From the NCBI GenBank assembly GCA_963838035.1, contig CAWIPM010000001.1:1-64000 (forward strand): a stretch of 64,000 bases of DNA, read 5' to 3'. Below the pieces are notes generated by a model. It saw only the letters and a program-made list of their open reading frames with translations. It searched no databases and had not been told where the DNA came from. Of this stretch, positions 16,142 to 24,196 are shown in pieces. Origin of the DNA: CAVVNN01 sp963838035 (GTDB lineage Bacteria; Actinomycetota; Thermoleophilia; Solirubrobacterales; 70-9). Made by a program: the position numbers and the translations under genes. How positions within the stretch are numbered: position 1 is the stretch's first letter; each line of letters opens with the position of its first letter.

Positions 16142-17100
16142 GCCCTGCTGCCAAGACAAGCCTCGATGGATTCCACAACACCGCCTCGGCCCAACGGGCG
16201 GATGAGCTTGCGCGCGCCTTCTTCGATGCTGTCAATGAAAAAGACTCGTCTCGCATCGATGAGCTCCTGGCTCGAGCGTTCCTCTCGTATGACGTGCATG
16301 GCAGGCGCAGCCGCACTGCCCTCAAGAGCCACCACGAGGAGCTCCAGAAATCCTTTTCGGACCTTCGCTTTGACGTGCATGAGAACGTTGGTGTGCTTGT
16401 CGAGGGCGACTTGGTTGCACTGCGAACGATCATCACCGGAACCCACTCGGGGGAGTTCGCAGGCGTGGGCGCCACCGGCAGTGCGTTCCAGACTTCCGCC
16501 TCACACGTCCTGCGCATTCGTGACGACCGAATCGTCGAGCACTGGCCCGTGCTCGACAGCTATCGGATCCTGGTCTCGATCGGTGCCATCCCAGGTGTGG
16601 CAAGCATGTTCCAGCAGATGCTTGGCGTTCCTGAGTCGGCGAATGGACTGTTCGAGGAGCGACTTGGAACCGAGTTTGGCGCAGGGGCGGGGCGCCGAAT
16701 TTCAAGCGAGGAGTCCCGGGCCATCAGCCGACGGGCCTACGACGGCGTGATCTCGACCGGGCGCGCCGAGGATGTCGACGCGATCGCCGAGAACTACGTC
16801 CAAAACACCGGCTGGACGCCGGATGGTCGCTCGATGTTCGCCAACGCCTGGGCGGTGGGTCGTGGCGCCATGCCCGACGGTCGCCCCGTACAAACACACG
16901 TCGTGGCGGAGAACAATCGGGTCGCGTCGATCAGCGTCTGGGACGGCACGATTGCCGAAAGCGGTCGACAGGTCGACTTCACCTCAGCGGACTTCTTCCG
17001 AGTTAAGGATGGACTTGCCGCCGAGCACTGGGACACGGTCGACTACGTGCGCCTCTACCAGTCCTTCGGGTTGCTCCCGGACGACCTGAACGATGTCTAG
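16138..17100 (+). CDS. double NTF2/SnoaL-like domain protein
   Basis: 320 aa with two NTF2-like cones. The first spans about residues 20-150 (LARAFFDAVNEKDSSRIDEL, DVHENVGVLVEGDLVALRTI, VLRIRDDRIVEHWPVLDSYR), close to the SnoaL-type ester cyclases. The second spans about 195-315 (VDAIAENYVQNTGWTPDGRS, GMPDGRP-type loop, VVAENNRVASISVW, FRVKDGLAAEHWDTVDYVRL). ATG overlaps the SDR stop (ATGA). Twin cones may give a heterologous dimer-like pocket. Its chemistry is unknown; position implies action on the same substrate as the VOC and SDR enzymes. Confidence 0.75.
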   Translation: MSPAAKTSLDGFHNTASAQRADELARAFFDAVNEKDSSRIDELLARAFLSYDVHGRRSRTALKSHHEELQKSFSDLRFDVHENVGVLVEGDLVALRTIITGTHSGEFAGVGATGSAFQTSASHVLRIRDDRIVEHWPVLDSYRILVSIGAIPGVASMFQQMLGVPESANGLFEERLGTEFGAGAGRRISSEESRAISRRAYDGVISTGRAEDVDAIAENYVQNTGWTPDGRSMFANAWAVGRGAMPDGRPVQTHVVAENNRVASISVWDGTIAESGRQVDFTSADFFRVKDGLAAEHWDTVDYVRLYQSFGLLPDDLNDV

Positions 17101-17178
17101 CGACCCCGAAGCTGTGAAAGACCTGCTGGCACAGTCCCGTTCGAGGAAAGCGACGCCGTAGGCTCCCCGGATTCACAA

Positions 17179-18735
17179 TTGCCGGGCACCTCAGACGACG
17201 CCGGGGAGCGCGCACCCGGCACCACCAACCCTTGGCTTGCCGTCGCCATCGTTTGCATTGCCCAGGCCATGGTTGTTCTCGACGCGACAATCGTCAACGT
17301 TGCGTTGCCGTCGATCCAGCGTGGCCTGCACTTCAGCACGTCGAGCTTGCAATGGGTGATCAACATGTACACGCTGATCTTCGGCGGGTTCATGCTGTTG
17401 GGCGGACGTGCGGGCGACCTTCTTGGTCGCAAGAGGGTGTTCAGCGCTGGGATCGTCCTGTTCTCGGGAGCGTCGCTGCTCAATGGCCTCGCTCAGTCAT
17501 CCGGGATGCTCATAGTCGGCCGGGGCCTTCAAGGGCTAGGGGGCGCGCTGCTCACACCGGCCGTCCTCTCGATCATCACAACGACCTTCAGTGACGCGAC
17601 CGATCGCGCGAAAGCGCTGGCGATTTGGAGCGCGATCGCCGCCGGCGGTGGGGCCATCGGGCTGCTGCTGGGCGGGGTGCTGACCGATCTCGCATCGTGG
17701 CGATGGATCTTTTTCGTCAACGTGCCCGTCGGCATGGCGCTCTTGGTCGCGACGGCAAAGTTCCTGCCCGAGTCTCGAGCGAAGCTGGCCCACCGGAGTC
17801 TGGATCTCGCGGGCGCGGCGTTTGTTACGGGCGGGCTGTTGGTGTTCGTATTCGGCATCATCAAATCGAGCGAATACGGATGGGGATCGCCCCGAACGAT
17901 CGGCCTGCTGGCTGCGGGTCTCCTGCTGTTCAGCGGGTTCGTCGCTCATGAGCGTCGCAGTCAGGCGCCGCTTGTGCGGCTCGGCATCTTCCGCATCGCC
18001 AGCCTGGCTGCCGCCAACCTGATGCTGTTCCTGAACGCGGCCGCAGTTTTCGGGACGTTCTTCTTCGTCTCGCTGTATCTCCAGCAGATCCTTGGATATG
18101 GACCGCTGGGCGCAGGCGCCGCGTTCCTTCCGTTCTCCGCGGGAATTGCGACCGGTGCCACGCTCGCGCGCAAACTCGTCCCCCGCGTCGGCGTCCATCT
18201 ACTCCCCGTGATCGGAATCGCGCTCGCGATCGTGGGGATGATCGTCCTTACTCAGCTTCCGGTGCATGGACGCTACGTATACGACGTGCTTCCCGGCCTC
18301 CTTCCGCTGGGTCTCGGGCTGGGACTGACGTTCGTCCCGATTACCCTGGCCGGCACGAGCGAGGTGCGTGGTGAAGATGCAGGGCTGGCATCCGGTCTGC
18401 TCAACACCGCCCAGCAGGTCGGAGGGTCAATAGGGCTCGCCATCCTCTCGACGCTCGCGGCAAGCCGGACCAGCGGCATCCTGCATGGGGCGACGACCTC
18501 CACCTCACTTGCCGCAGGCCGAGTGGCGGGCTTCCATGTCGCGTTCATCGCCGCCGCCGTATTTCTCGGCGGGGCCTGGGTCGTCGCCGCGCTGCAGTTG
18601 AGAACTCGTTCGGCCGACGAACCAGAGCCGGTGGCTGTGCCTCGGGATCTCGCCGCCCGAGCGGTCGGATGCGCACAGTGCGCACCCATGGCCGCCACCG
18701 GCACAGGCGACCACAGCATCGGCGTGTCTGCCTGA
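17179..18735 (+). CDS. MFS drug:H+ antiporter, DHA2 (14-helix) family
   Basis: 518 aa, the normal length for the EmrB/QacA group. Motifs: AQAMVVLDATIVNVALPSIQ (motif D1), LGGRAGDLLGRKRVF (motif A), GRGLQGLGGALLTPAVLSII (motif B region), and SAIAAGGGAIGLLLGGVLTD (motif C, the antiporter signature). The TTG start at 17179 is uncertain, since no good ribosome site is seen. It is the last gene of the LysR-controlled operon and should export the toxic substrate or product of the pathway. The C-terminal 60 residues are hydrophilic. Confidence 0.9.
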   Translation: MPGTSDDAGERAPGTTNPWLAVAIVCIAQAMVVLDATIVNVALPSIQRGLHFSTSSLQWVINMYTLIFGGFMLLGGRAGDLLGRKRVFSAGIVLFSGASLLNGLAQSSGMLIVGRGLQGLGGALLTPAVLSIITTTFSDATDRAKALAIWSAIAAGGGAIGLLLGGVLTDLASWRWIFFVNVPVGMALLVATAKFLPESRAKLAHRSLDLAGAAFVTGGLLVFVFGIIKSSEYGWGSPRTIGLLAAGLLLFSGFVAHERRSQAPLVRLGIFRIASLAAANLMLFLNAAAVFGTFFFVSLYLQQILGYGPLGAGAAFLPFSAGIATGATLARKLVPRVGVHLLPVIGIALAIVGMIVLTQLPVHGRYVYDVLPGLLPLGLGLGLTFVPITLAGTSEVRGEDAGLASGLLNTAQQVGGSIGLAILSTLAASRTSGILHGATTSTSLAAGRVAGFHVAFIAAAVFLGGAWVVAALQLRTRSADEPEPVAVPRDLAARAVGCAQCAPMAATGTGDHSIGVSA

Positions 18736-19169
18736 TCGCGCCGATTGAGGACGAAGCGGGGTGCTGTCGGGATGCCTGCCCCGTCGCCGACTAGCTACGC
18801 CTTTTCAGGCTCAGGAAGTCAGTCGACAGGGTGCAATAGACGTCGAATTAAATACGGAGATTGCGGAATCGATCGGGCGCCTCCCTTTGCACGTATTCGT
18901 TCCATCAGTAGGTTGATGGCTGCGACCGGGAGGGACCGGCGCCCGCGGAAGCCAAGCGGTGAATCGGTCCCGAGGGTGGTGCAACCGAGCTTCTACGTGC
19001 GAAGGCTACGCGCGGGGCAGGCAACGAGCGCCATCACCGGTCGCTTTTCGTGCGCAGAGTCCGTATCGGCCATTGCTGTTTAAGGGGCACAGAATCCGGC
19101 CATGTCGCCGCTTCACATAATCAATACGGAATCGTGCCGTGTTCCTAACGGGCCCCTTTTGCCCTGGAT
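18736..19169. other. intergenic region without a recognised feature
   Basis: About 430 bases between two convergent genes. It contains a less GC-rich patch near 18840-18900. An open plus-strand frame (18745-19083) is Arg/Ser-rich with no ribosome site or family resemblance. No terminator hairpin stands out. Confidence 0.5.
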
Positions 19170-20282
19170 TTAGGTCCGCGATTGGGGCGATTGGGAAGCT
19201 TCATTCTCTGCGGGGGCACAGAAAACGAACTCGGCTCCGGGGCGGGCCAGTCGTCGTCGCAGTGAAGCAAGCGCAGAGAGTCCCGTCGCGGCGGGCACGA
19301 TCAGGTAGATCGCCCTGTAGGCGAGAACCGCAACGGTCGCGTCGGCGGCGGTCGAGCCGTACAGCACGAGTGCCCCGATCAGCCCCAGGTCGAGGCCGCC
19401 CGCGCCCCCGGGCAGCGGTATGAGGCCGCCGAGCTGTCCGATTATGTAGGCGAGTGCAAGAGCGACGAGCGGAGGCGTCGGCAGCCCGAACGCCCCGAAG
19501 CAGATCGCCAGTACCGCGATGTCGAAGAGCATGTAGCCGGCGGAGCCGATCAGAGCCAGGGGGGAGCGCAGCTGTTCGACCGCTCCCGCCACCCCCTTGT
19601 GAATGGCAGCGAGTAAGGCCTTGATCGAGGCACGATCGGTGGCAGAGATGAGGCGGCTCGCGAACGCTCCGATCGCCAGGACAAGGGCGATCGCGCCCAA
19701 TCCAGCGACGGCTGGAACCCCGCCGAGCAAGAGCCGGTCGCGGGGACCCGAGGCGAGACCGCTGGCCAGGGCGATTCCGCAGATTGCCAGGAAGCCGACG
19801 TTGGCCAGGCTGGTGATCAGAAAGAAGGTGACTGTCAGTCGTCCGATCTGTTCCCTGGGAACGCTCTGCTGACGCAGGATCCAGGCGCCGAGTGCGAGGC
19901 CGCCCGCCCCGCCGACGGAGAGGAGCGAGTTGGCCGCCTGCTCGGCAAGGCCGAGCTCGCCGGCGATCCGCCATTTCATCCTGCGACAGAAGACGCTGCG
20001 AAAGACGATTACGTAGGAGGCGCAGGAGAGGAGCTCCGCCACGACAGCGAGCACGATCCAACCGGGCTCTGCGCCCGAGAAGCTCGTGCGTACGGCGCTT
20101 AGGCCCGGGAGCAGGAGGATAAGCACACAAACGATGGCGGCGACCGCGGCAATGACGAGCAGGCCGTGCCGGAATTTGCTTGTCGAAAGTTGGTCAGGGA
20201 GCGGATCAGGGAGGTGCCGGCCCACCCCGGGATTCGCGGTGCTCAAGGTCACGCAGACTGGTCGTCTTGCCGGTACTCCCAT
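19170..20282 (-). CDS. lysylphosphatidylglycerol synthase-type integral membrane (flippase-like) protein
   Basis: Up to 370 aa; the true start may lie 30-35 codons inside the open frame, before KFRHGLLVIAAVAAIVCVLI. About eight membrane helices follow, with the family features SYVIVFRSVFCRRMKWRIAG, NSLLSVGGAGGLALGAWILR, LTVTFFLITSLANVGFLAIC and IIGQLGGLIPLPGGAGGLDL. The last (PLPGGxGxxD) is the hallmark of the LPG synthase TM / AglD-type family. Members flip or modify membrane lipids; the aminoacyl-transferase domain of MprF is absent here. Its start overlaps the ferredoxin-like gene, so it is the last gene of a LuxR/GNAT/ferredoxin operon. Confidence 0.82.
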   Translation of the reverse strand: MGVPARRPVCVTLSTANPGVGRHLPDPLPDQLSTSKFRHGLLVIAAVAAIVCVLILLLPGLSAVRTSFSGAEPGWIVLAVVAELLSCASYVIVFRSVFCRRMKWRIAGELGLAEQAANSLLSVGGAGGLALGAWILRQQSVPREQIGRLTVTFFLITSLANVGFLAICGIALASGLASGPRDRLLLGGVPAVAGLGAIALVLAIGAFASRLISATDRASIKALLAAIHKGVAGAVEQLRSPLALIGSAGYMLFDIAVLAICFGAFGLPTPPLVALALAYIIGQLGGLIPLPGGAGGLDLGLIGALVLYGSTAADATVAVLAYRAIYLIVPAATGLSALASLRRRLARPGAEFVFCAPAENEASQSPQSRT

Positions 20283-20659
20283 TGCTCACACGGACCGCTG
20301 CGGTCGCAGTACGGCTGGTTGGCCGATTTGGCGCAACGACACAGGGCGGCGCGCGTCTGTCGCTCCCCAGCCAACTCGAGATCTCCTTCGAGGAGAACCG
20401 GCCCCGCCTCGGGGAGGCGGACTCGCGTCGGTACGCGGGGCTGCTCGGGCTCACCCTCTCGTAGCGAGTAGTGAAGTGCCCCAGTTGGGCATCGCCGGAT
20501 CACCGCAGCGATCTCCTCGGCATCGCCGGCGTCGGGAGCGATCCAGGGGCGCTTCGCGGTGTCGAAAACGGCGGGCAGGCCGCGCACGCACTCGGCGGCG
20601 TGGAGACACCGGGTCGCGTCGTATGTCACCTCGATCTGCTCGCCTTCGTAGCTCTTCAT
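20249..20659 (-). CDS. iron-sulfur protein: Fer4_19 domain plus a variant CDGSH-like motif
   Basis: 136 aa. The N-terminal half matches divergent (4Fe-4S) ferredoxins (CLHAAECVRGLPAVFD, AVIRRCPTGALHYSL), with Cys at about 19, 24 and 56. The C-terminal half has LCRCAKSANQPYCDRSGPCE, which follows the CDGSH pattern C-x-C-x2-S-x3-P-x-C-D, but the Gly-Ser-His ending is Arg-Ser-Gly-Pro-Cys, so the His ligand is missing and a fourth Cys is close by. The domain pair is common in actinobacteria and links to electron transfer. It overlaps the GNAT gene (ATGA-type) upstream and the membrane-protein gene downstream. Confidence 0.75.
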   Translation of the reverse strand: MKSYEGEQIEVTYDATRCLHAAECVRGLPAVFDTAKRPWIAPDAGDAEEIAAVIRRCPTGALHYSLREGEPEQPRVPTRVRLPEAGPVLLEGDLELAGERQTRAALCRCAKSANQPYCDRSGPCEQWEYRQDDQSA

Positions 20660-20973
20660 AGACCGAACTGCTCCCGGTATTTGTTGGGGACAAGATCCTC
20701 GAACTCTCGATTGCGCTCGATGAACGCCTTGACGAAGGGGCAGAAGGGCAGCACGACGAGATCTCGCTTGCGAGCGTCTTCCAGTGCAAATCGAATTAAC
20801 TGATCCGCAAGGCCGCGACCCTGGTGGCCCTCGTCGATCTCGGTGTGGATGAATGCGATCAGGCCCGGGCGGAGGCGGTAGGCAGTCAGGCCGACCCTCT
20901 CGCCATCTACCGAGATCTCATAGCGATCGCGCTCGGGGGCGTCCGCTATCTCGATCGGCTCGGTCACTGCCAT
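20656..20973 (-). CDS. GNAT-type N-acetyltransferase, small YjdJ-like class
   Basis: 105 aa. The pattern is that of the short GNAT family (COG2388): RYEISVDGERVGLTAYRL, IAFIHTEIDEGHQGRGLADQ (the acetyl-CoA loop Q/RxxGxG/A), LIRFALEDARKRDLVVLPFC and a final FVKAFIERNREFEDLVP. This class acetylates unknown small targets. It starts 10 bases after the LuxR stop and its end overlaps the ferredoxin-like gene, so it belongs to the same transcript. Confidence 0.85.
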   Translation of the reverse strand: MAVTEPIEIADAPERDRYEISVDGERVGLTAYRLRPGLIAFIHTEIDEGHQGRGLADQLIRFALEDARKRDLVVLPFCPFVKAFIERNREFEDLVPNKYREQFGL

Positions 20974-20983
20974 GCCCCAAACA

Positions 20984-22036
20984 CTAGGATAGGCGTTTCG
21001 CGAGCTGGGTACGGGACTTCACCTCGAGCTTTCGAAATGCCTTTCGAAGGTGGTATTCGACGGTGCTCGTGCTGATGAACAGTTGAGCCGCAATCTCTGG
21101 ATTGGAGTGGCCATCGGCTGCGAGCTGTGCGATCTGGCTCTCCCGAGGTGTCAGTTGATCGATGGTATTTGCCGTCCGTTTGCGCGCACGCGCCCCGGTC
21201 GCCAACAACTCTCGCTCGGCACGGCGGGCAAAGGCCTCGGCCCCCATTTCGGGGAGTTCCTCGAGCGCGGTGCGCAACTGCTCTCGGGCGTCGACTCTCC
21301 GCCGCTCGCGCCGCAGCCATTCCCCGTAGAGAAGTCGAGATCGGGCGAGCTCGATTCGGGCACGCGTGCCGGAGAGGTGCTCGATCGACTTGCGATAGAG
21401 ATCATCGGCTTCCTCTTCCGTGCTCGACAGCGCACGCGCCCGCGCCTCGATTCCGTTGGCCCAGCCGGAGTCGATTGCCTGGGTCCGCTCGGAGAGCCAC
21501 TCCACCGCATATGCAAGCAGCGCCTCGTCACCGGTTCGCGATGCTGCTTCGGCCAGCTCGGGGACGAGGAAGGTTCCATAGCCGATCGGGTCGGGCTGCA
21601 TCGCCTCCCAGGCCGCATCCCGAGCGTCCTCGTATCGCCCGATGCCGTTGTAGAGCACCGATCTCGCGTAGCTGTTGGAGGTCCATCGACGGCGGAAAGC
21701 CTCCGCGGAGTTCGCGTCGATCAGCTCGGAGGCCTCTGGCTCTTGGCCGCGCCAGGCGGCGAGCACCAGGGGAGCGTTCACGAGTCCCGGGTTGCCGGTC
21801 GCCTCCGCGATGAGCCTCGCCTCTTCGATCATCGAGAGGGCAGTTGTCAGTTCACCAGCAAGCATGTGGCTCCTGGCCAGGAAGCTGAGGGCGAACTCCA
21901 GGTGTCCCAGCGCGCCCACATCTCGGGCGACCTGAACCTGTCTCGCCGCGAGCAGATGCAGGGCCTCGTCATCCCAAAGCTCAAGCGCCAGGACGTTGTT
22001 ATCCCTGGCGCTCGACAATGACAGCCACGCGCCCAC
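20984..22036 (-). CDS. LuxR-family regulator, C-terminal part only (5' truncated next to an att site)
   Basis: The open frame ends with a clear LuxR HTH: LTPRESQIAQLAADGHSNPE, IAAQLFISTSTVEYHLRKAF, KLEVKSRTQLAKRL. Before it lie TPR-like helices (LLAARQVQVARDVGALGHLE, LAEAASRTGDEALLAYAVEW), as in the C-terminal half of the large AAA-TPR-LuxR (MalT-like) activators of about 900 aa. Codons upstream of the GTG at 22036 continue the same family pattern (about 48 more residues, including DPSPDEDVGAW) until a stop at 22182. The ATPase half is therefore missing, cut close to the att-like repeat at 22.27 kb. Whether the fragment is still expressed is unknown. Confidence 0.75.
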   Translation of the reverse strand: MGAWLSLSSARDNNVLALELWDDEALHLLAARQVQVARDVGALGHLEFALSFLARSHMLAGELTTALSMIEEARLIAEATGNPGLVNAPLVLAAWRGQEPEASELIDANSAEAFRRRWTSNSYARSVLYNGIGRYEDARDAAWEAMQPDPIGYGTFLVPELAEAASRTGDEALLAYAVEWLSERTQAIDSGWANGIEARARALSSTEEEADDLYRKSIEHLSGTRARIELARSRLLYGEWLRRERRRVDAREQLRTALEELPEMGAEAFARRAERELLATGARARKRTANTIDQLTPRESQIAQLAADGHSNPEIAAQLFISTSTVEYHLRKAFRKLEVKSRTQLAKRLS

Positions 22037-22267
22037 ATCCTCGTCGGGGGAAGGGTCTATTGCGATCGCTATCGGGTCCGCGCGCGGGCCAGCACGACCG
22101 GCAACATGGGCTTTCGCTGCGCCCGGAGCGCTTGCTAGAGACGGATGATTACGCGGGCGATTGAGGATGCTTCATTCCGAGAGGTCTTCGGCGTCGACGA
22201 GAATACTAAGAAGCGCTGGCCCCTCTGATCGATGACAGGTTTCGGCAAGATCGAGAAGGTCGGGCGC

Positions 22268-22400
22268 GGGTACTAAGTGGGTACTAAGTTGAGCGGAACT
22301 GGGTCCAACTCGGACCAACCCGAACCGCTTGAACAAGCCAAAAACCAGCCTGGTCAACCAGCGCCAGAGAACTCATAATCAGAAGTCGCCCGTTCTAGGA
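22268..22400. repeat. att-like site 1 (integrase arms plus degenerate tRNA-Met core)
   Basis: Two perfect tandem copies of GGGTACTAAGT (22268-22278, 22279-22289) are followed by TGAGC (22290-22294). About 80 bases further, an internal palindrome ACCAGCCTGGT (22344-22354) and a core CTCATAATCAGAAGTCGC (from 22372) are seen. The last is a degenerate copy of the tRNA-Met anticodon-arm sequence. About 125 bases are nearly identical to att site 2 at 30.27 kb. The pair brackets an 8-kb island. Confidence 0.75.
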
Positions 22401-22542
22401 ACCCGAGACGTATGGGCTATGGCTGGGAGCAGTGGCATCGTGGCTGCCACTCATGCCTCGCCGGGCTCAGCGGCGATGCTGATTTTGACGCTCCCGGCGT
22501 AATCCACGGCTGGAATGGGCTGGCCCGCTTCGCGCGAGGGCG
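22401..22542. other. spacer between att-like site 1 and the first redox-island gene
   Basis: No gene or clear motif seen; the stretch is downstream of the minus-strand peroxiredoxin-like gene and forms the left edge of the island. Confidence 0.4.
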
Positions 22543-23160
22543 CTAACGCTTGACGCCGACGTCGTCGCCCTCGGTATAGCGAATCGGGGAGCCCTCGACA
22601 GGCTCGACGAGGAACCGACCTGTGTCCCCGGCATCCCATGCCTCGCGCAGGCCGGGGGCCGCGAGGTCGAAGTCGGGGCGGCTCGCGCTTATCACCTCTC
22701 GCAGGTCCCGGTGCAGCTCATCGACCGTCGGCCGGCCCCAGTACCAATAGCCGTTATAGATCTTCTCGATCCGCAGCTTCGGCGCGAGGACGAAGGTGTG
22801 GGGGATCATCGGGTCGTGTACGGGGTCGGTGTACTCCTGGATATCCAACTCGCGCTGGAGCTGACGCTCGGCATCAGATAGAAAGGGAAAAGACGCACCG
22901 ACGCCGTCGCGGAACTCGGCGAGACCCAGCTGATCGTCCGTCGTGATCACGACCAGGGCGGTGTAGGCCAGTTTGAAGTCGACATGGGCCTCAGCCAGGT
23001 GGGAGACGAAGCGGCGCTCCTTCGGATCGAAGCCGCCCCGCGAGAGGTGGAGGACCATCGGGTTGGGCCCCTGTAGTTCACCCAGCGATCGGTCCCTGCC
23101 CTCCTGGTCCGGAAAGCGGTAGTCGGGGAAGGTGCCACCCACCGCGATGTCCTCGCGCAT
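22543..23160 (-). CDS. peroxiredoxin-like thioredoxin-fold protein lacking the peroxidatic cysteine
   Basis: 205 aa; ATG after a perfect AGGAGG. AhpC/TSA fold: GGTFPDYRFPDQEGRDRSLG, VISAS- and FVLAPKLRIEKIYNGYWYWG. At the active-site loop it reads VLHLSRGGFDPKERRF, where its paralogue at 25.57 kb has GHYCPKEHQ, so the catalytic Cys is replaced by Asp. Peroxide reduction by the standard mechanism is impossible. It could be a regulator, chaperone-like or redox-sensor subunit, perhaps pairing with the active paralogue. The two proteins share long stretches (QEYTDP, HDPMIPHT), so one is probably a duplicate of the other. Divergent from the NTF2-flavoprotein genes. Confidence 0.8.
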   Translation of the reverse strand: MREDIAVGGTFPDYRFPDQEGRDRSLGELQGPNPMVLHLSRGGFDPKERRFVSHLAEAHVDFKLAYTALVVITTDDQLGLAEFRDGVGASFPFLSDAERQLQRELDIQEYTDPVHDPMIPHTFVLAPKLRIEKIYNGYWYWGRPTVDELHRDLREVISASRPDFDLAAPGLREAWDAGDTGRFLVEPVEGSPIRYTEGDDVGVKR

Positions 23161-23281
23161 CTCGCAAACCTCCTCTTAGACCTTGGCCATTCCAGCCACC
23201 GGTCCCAGGATAGGGTCCGCGCCCGAGCCGGGGCGATCACCGGGTCGTCCGGCGGCGACGGATGTGAGACGGTGTCGGTTG

Positions 23282-24085
23282 ATGCCCTGGGCACCCGAGT
23301 TGTTCTCCACACCCGTCCTGGCGCGCTTCGAAGCGAAGCAGCGGCGGAAGGTCGTCGACGTCCCCTACTTCGACGGCATGCTGGCGGGCGACGTCGACGC
23401 GTTGGTCGAATCCTTCGCAGGCGAGCCGCGCCTCCTCCACCCGCTGCGCGGGCACCTCGAAGGCGAGGACGAGTTCCGTCAGTTCGTCGCCGACACCGGG
23501 CGCTGGCTGGGAGAGCACGACGCCTCAGTCGAGGACGTGCAGCGCAGCGTCCTCACCGAGCGCGGCTTCGAGGAGGTGATCGTCCACCTGAGGGCCGGTG
23601 ACCGACCTATCGACCTGCCCCACGCGATGGTCGCCGATCACACTCCTGAGGGCCGGATCGAGGAAATCCGCATCCACTTTGGGACCCGATCGCTCACCGG
23701 CCACCCAACCAAGCGGCCGCCCCTGTCGCGTCCTGATCCCGGGCTGCGCGTGCCCGGCGCGGTCCGCCGGTACGCCGAGGCCCTGGCGGCCGGCGACGCC
23801 GACGCGGTCGTGGCGGCCTTCGAGGCCGATGGACGCGCCCGGGAGTCCGACGCCGCCGACCTCGTCCACATAGGAGCCGCGGGCCTGCGCGCCTTCTACG
23901 GCGCACAACTCTCCGGCGGCGGCATTGAGCTAGAGCCGTGCGCCCTAGTCGAGGACGGCGACATCTGTGCTCTCGAGTACAACGCTCTCCGCCCGGGCGC
24001 CTCCACCCCGCGCGCCGGCCTCACCGTCTTCGTAGGTGGCGGGAGCGGCAAGCTTTCAGCGGCCCGAATCTACGACGGGCCCTGA
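23282..24085 (+). CDS. double NTF2-like domain protein
   Basis: 267 aa from the ATG at 23282 (MPWAPELFSTPVLARF); the longer open frame from 23183 overlaps the promoter of the divergent gene. Two NTF2-like folds: residues about 25-125 (YFDGMLAGDVDALVESFAGE, EDEFRQFVADTGRWL, GFEEVIVHLRAGDRPIDLPH) and 155-265 (VRRYAEALAAGDADAVVAAF, GRARESDAADLVH, CALEYNALRPG). Function unknown. It is followed after 12 bases by a 32-codon ORF and the flavoprotein gene, so it probably supports that oxidoreductase. Confidence 0.72.
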   Translation: MPWAPELFSTPVLARFEAKQRRKVVDVPYFDGMLAGDVDALVESFAGEPRLLHPLRGHLEGEDEFRQFVADTGRWLGEHDASVEDVQRSVLTERGFEEVIVHLRAGDRPIDLPHAMVADHTPEGRIEEIRIHFGTRSLTGHPTKRPPLSRPDPGLRVPGAVRRYAEALAAGDADAVVAAFEADGRARESDAADLVHIGAAGLRAFYGAQLSGGGIELEPCALVEDGDICALEYNALRPGASTPRAGLTVFVGGGSGKLSAARIYDGP

Positions 24086-24097
24086 GGCCTGATCACC

Positions 24098-24196
24098 ATG
24101 GCGAAACCCAAGGAGGAGTTGATGGACAGCCCCGAGGTCGAGATCGATGTCGAATCCATGATCTCCACGGCGGCCAGCGGGAAGTTGCCACGATGA
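24098..24196 (+). CDS. 32-codon ORF coupled to the flavoprotein gene
   Basis: ATG at 24098, with an in-frame second ATG at 24122 preceded by AAGGAGGAG. It reads MAKPKEELMDSPEVEIDVES and then ends SGKLPR. Its TGA overlaps the ATG of the flavoprotein gene (ATGA), the arrangement of translational coupling. The second half is acidic and then basic. I do not recognise it; it may be a leader peptide or a tiny partner protein. Confidence 0.45.
   Translation: MAKPKEELMDSPEVEIDVESMISTAASGKLPR

Noticed and set aside
18745..19083. 112-aa plus-strand ORF
   Set aside because: Arg/Ser-rich composition, no ribosome site, and sequence like non-coding GC-rich DNA.
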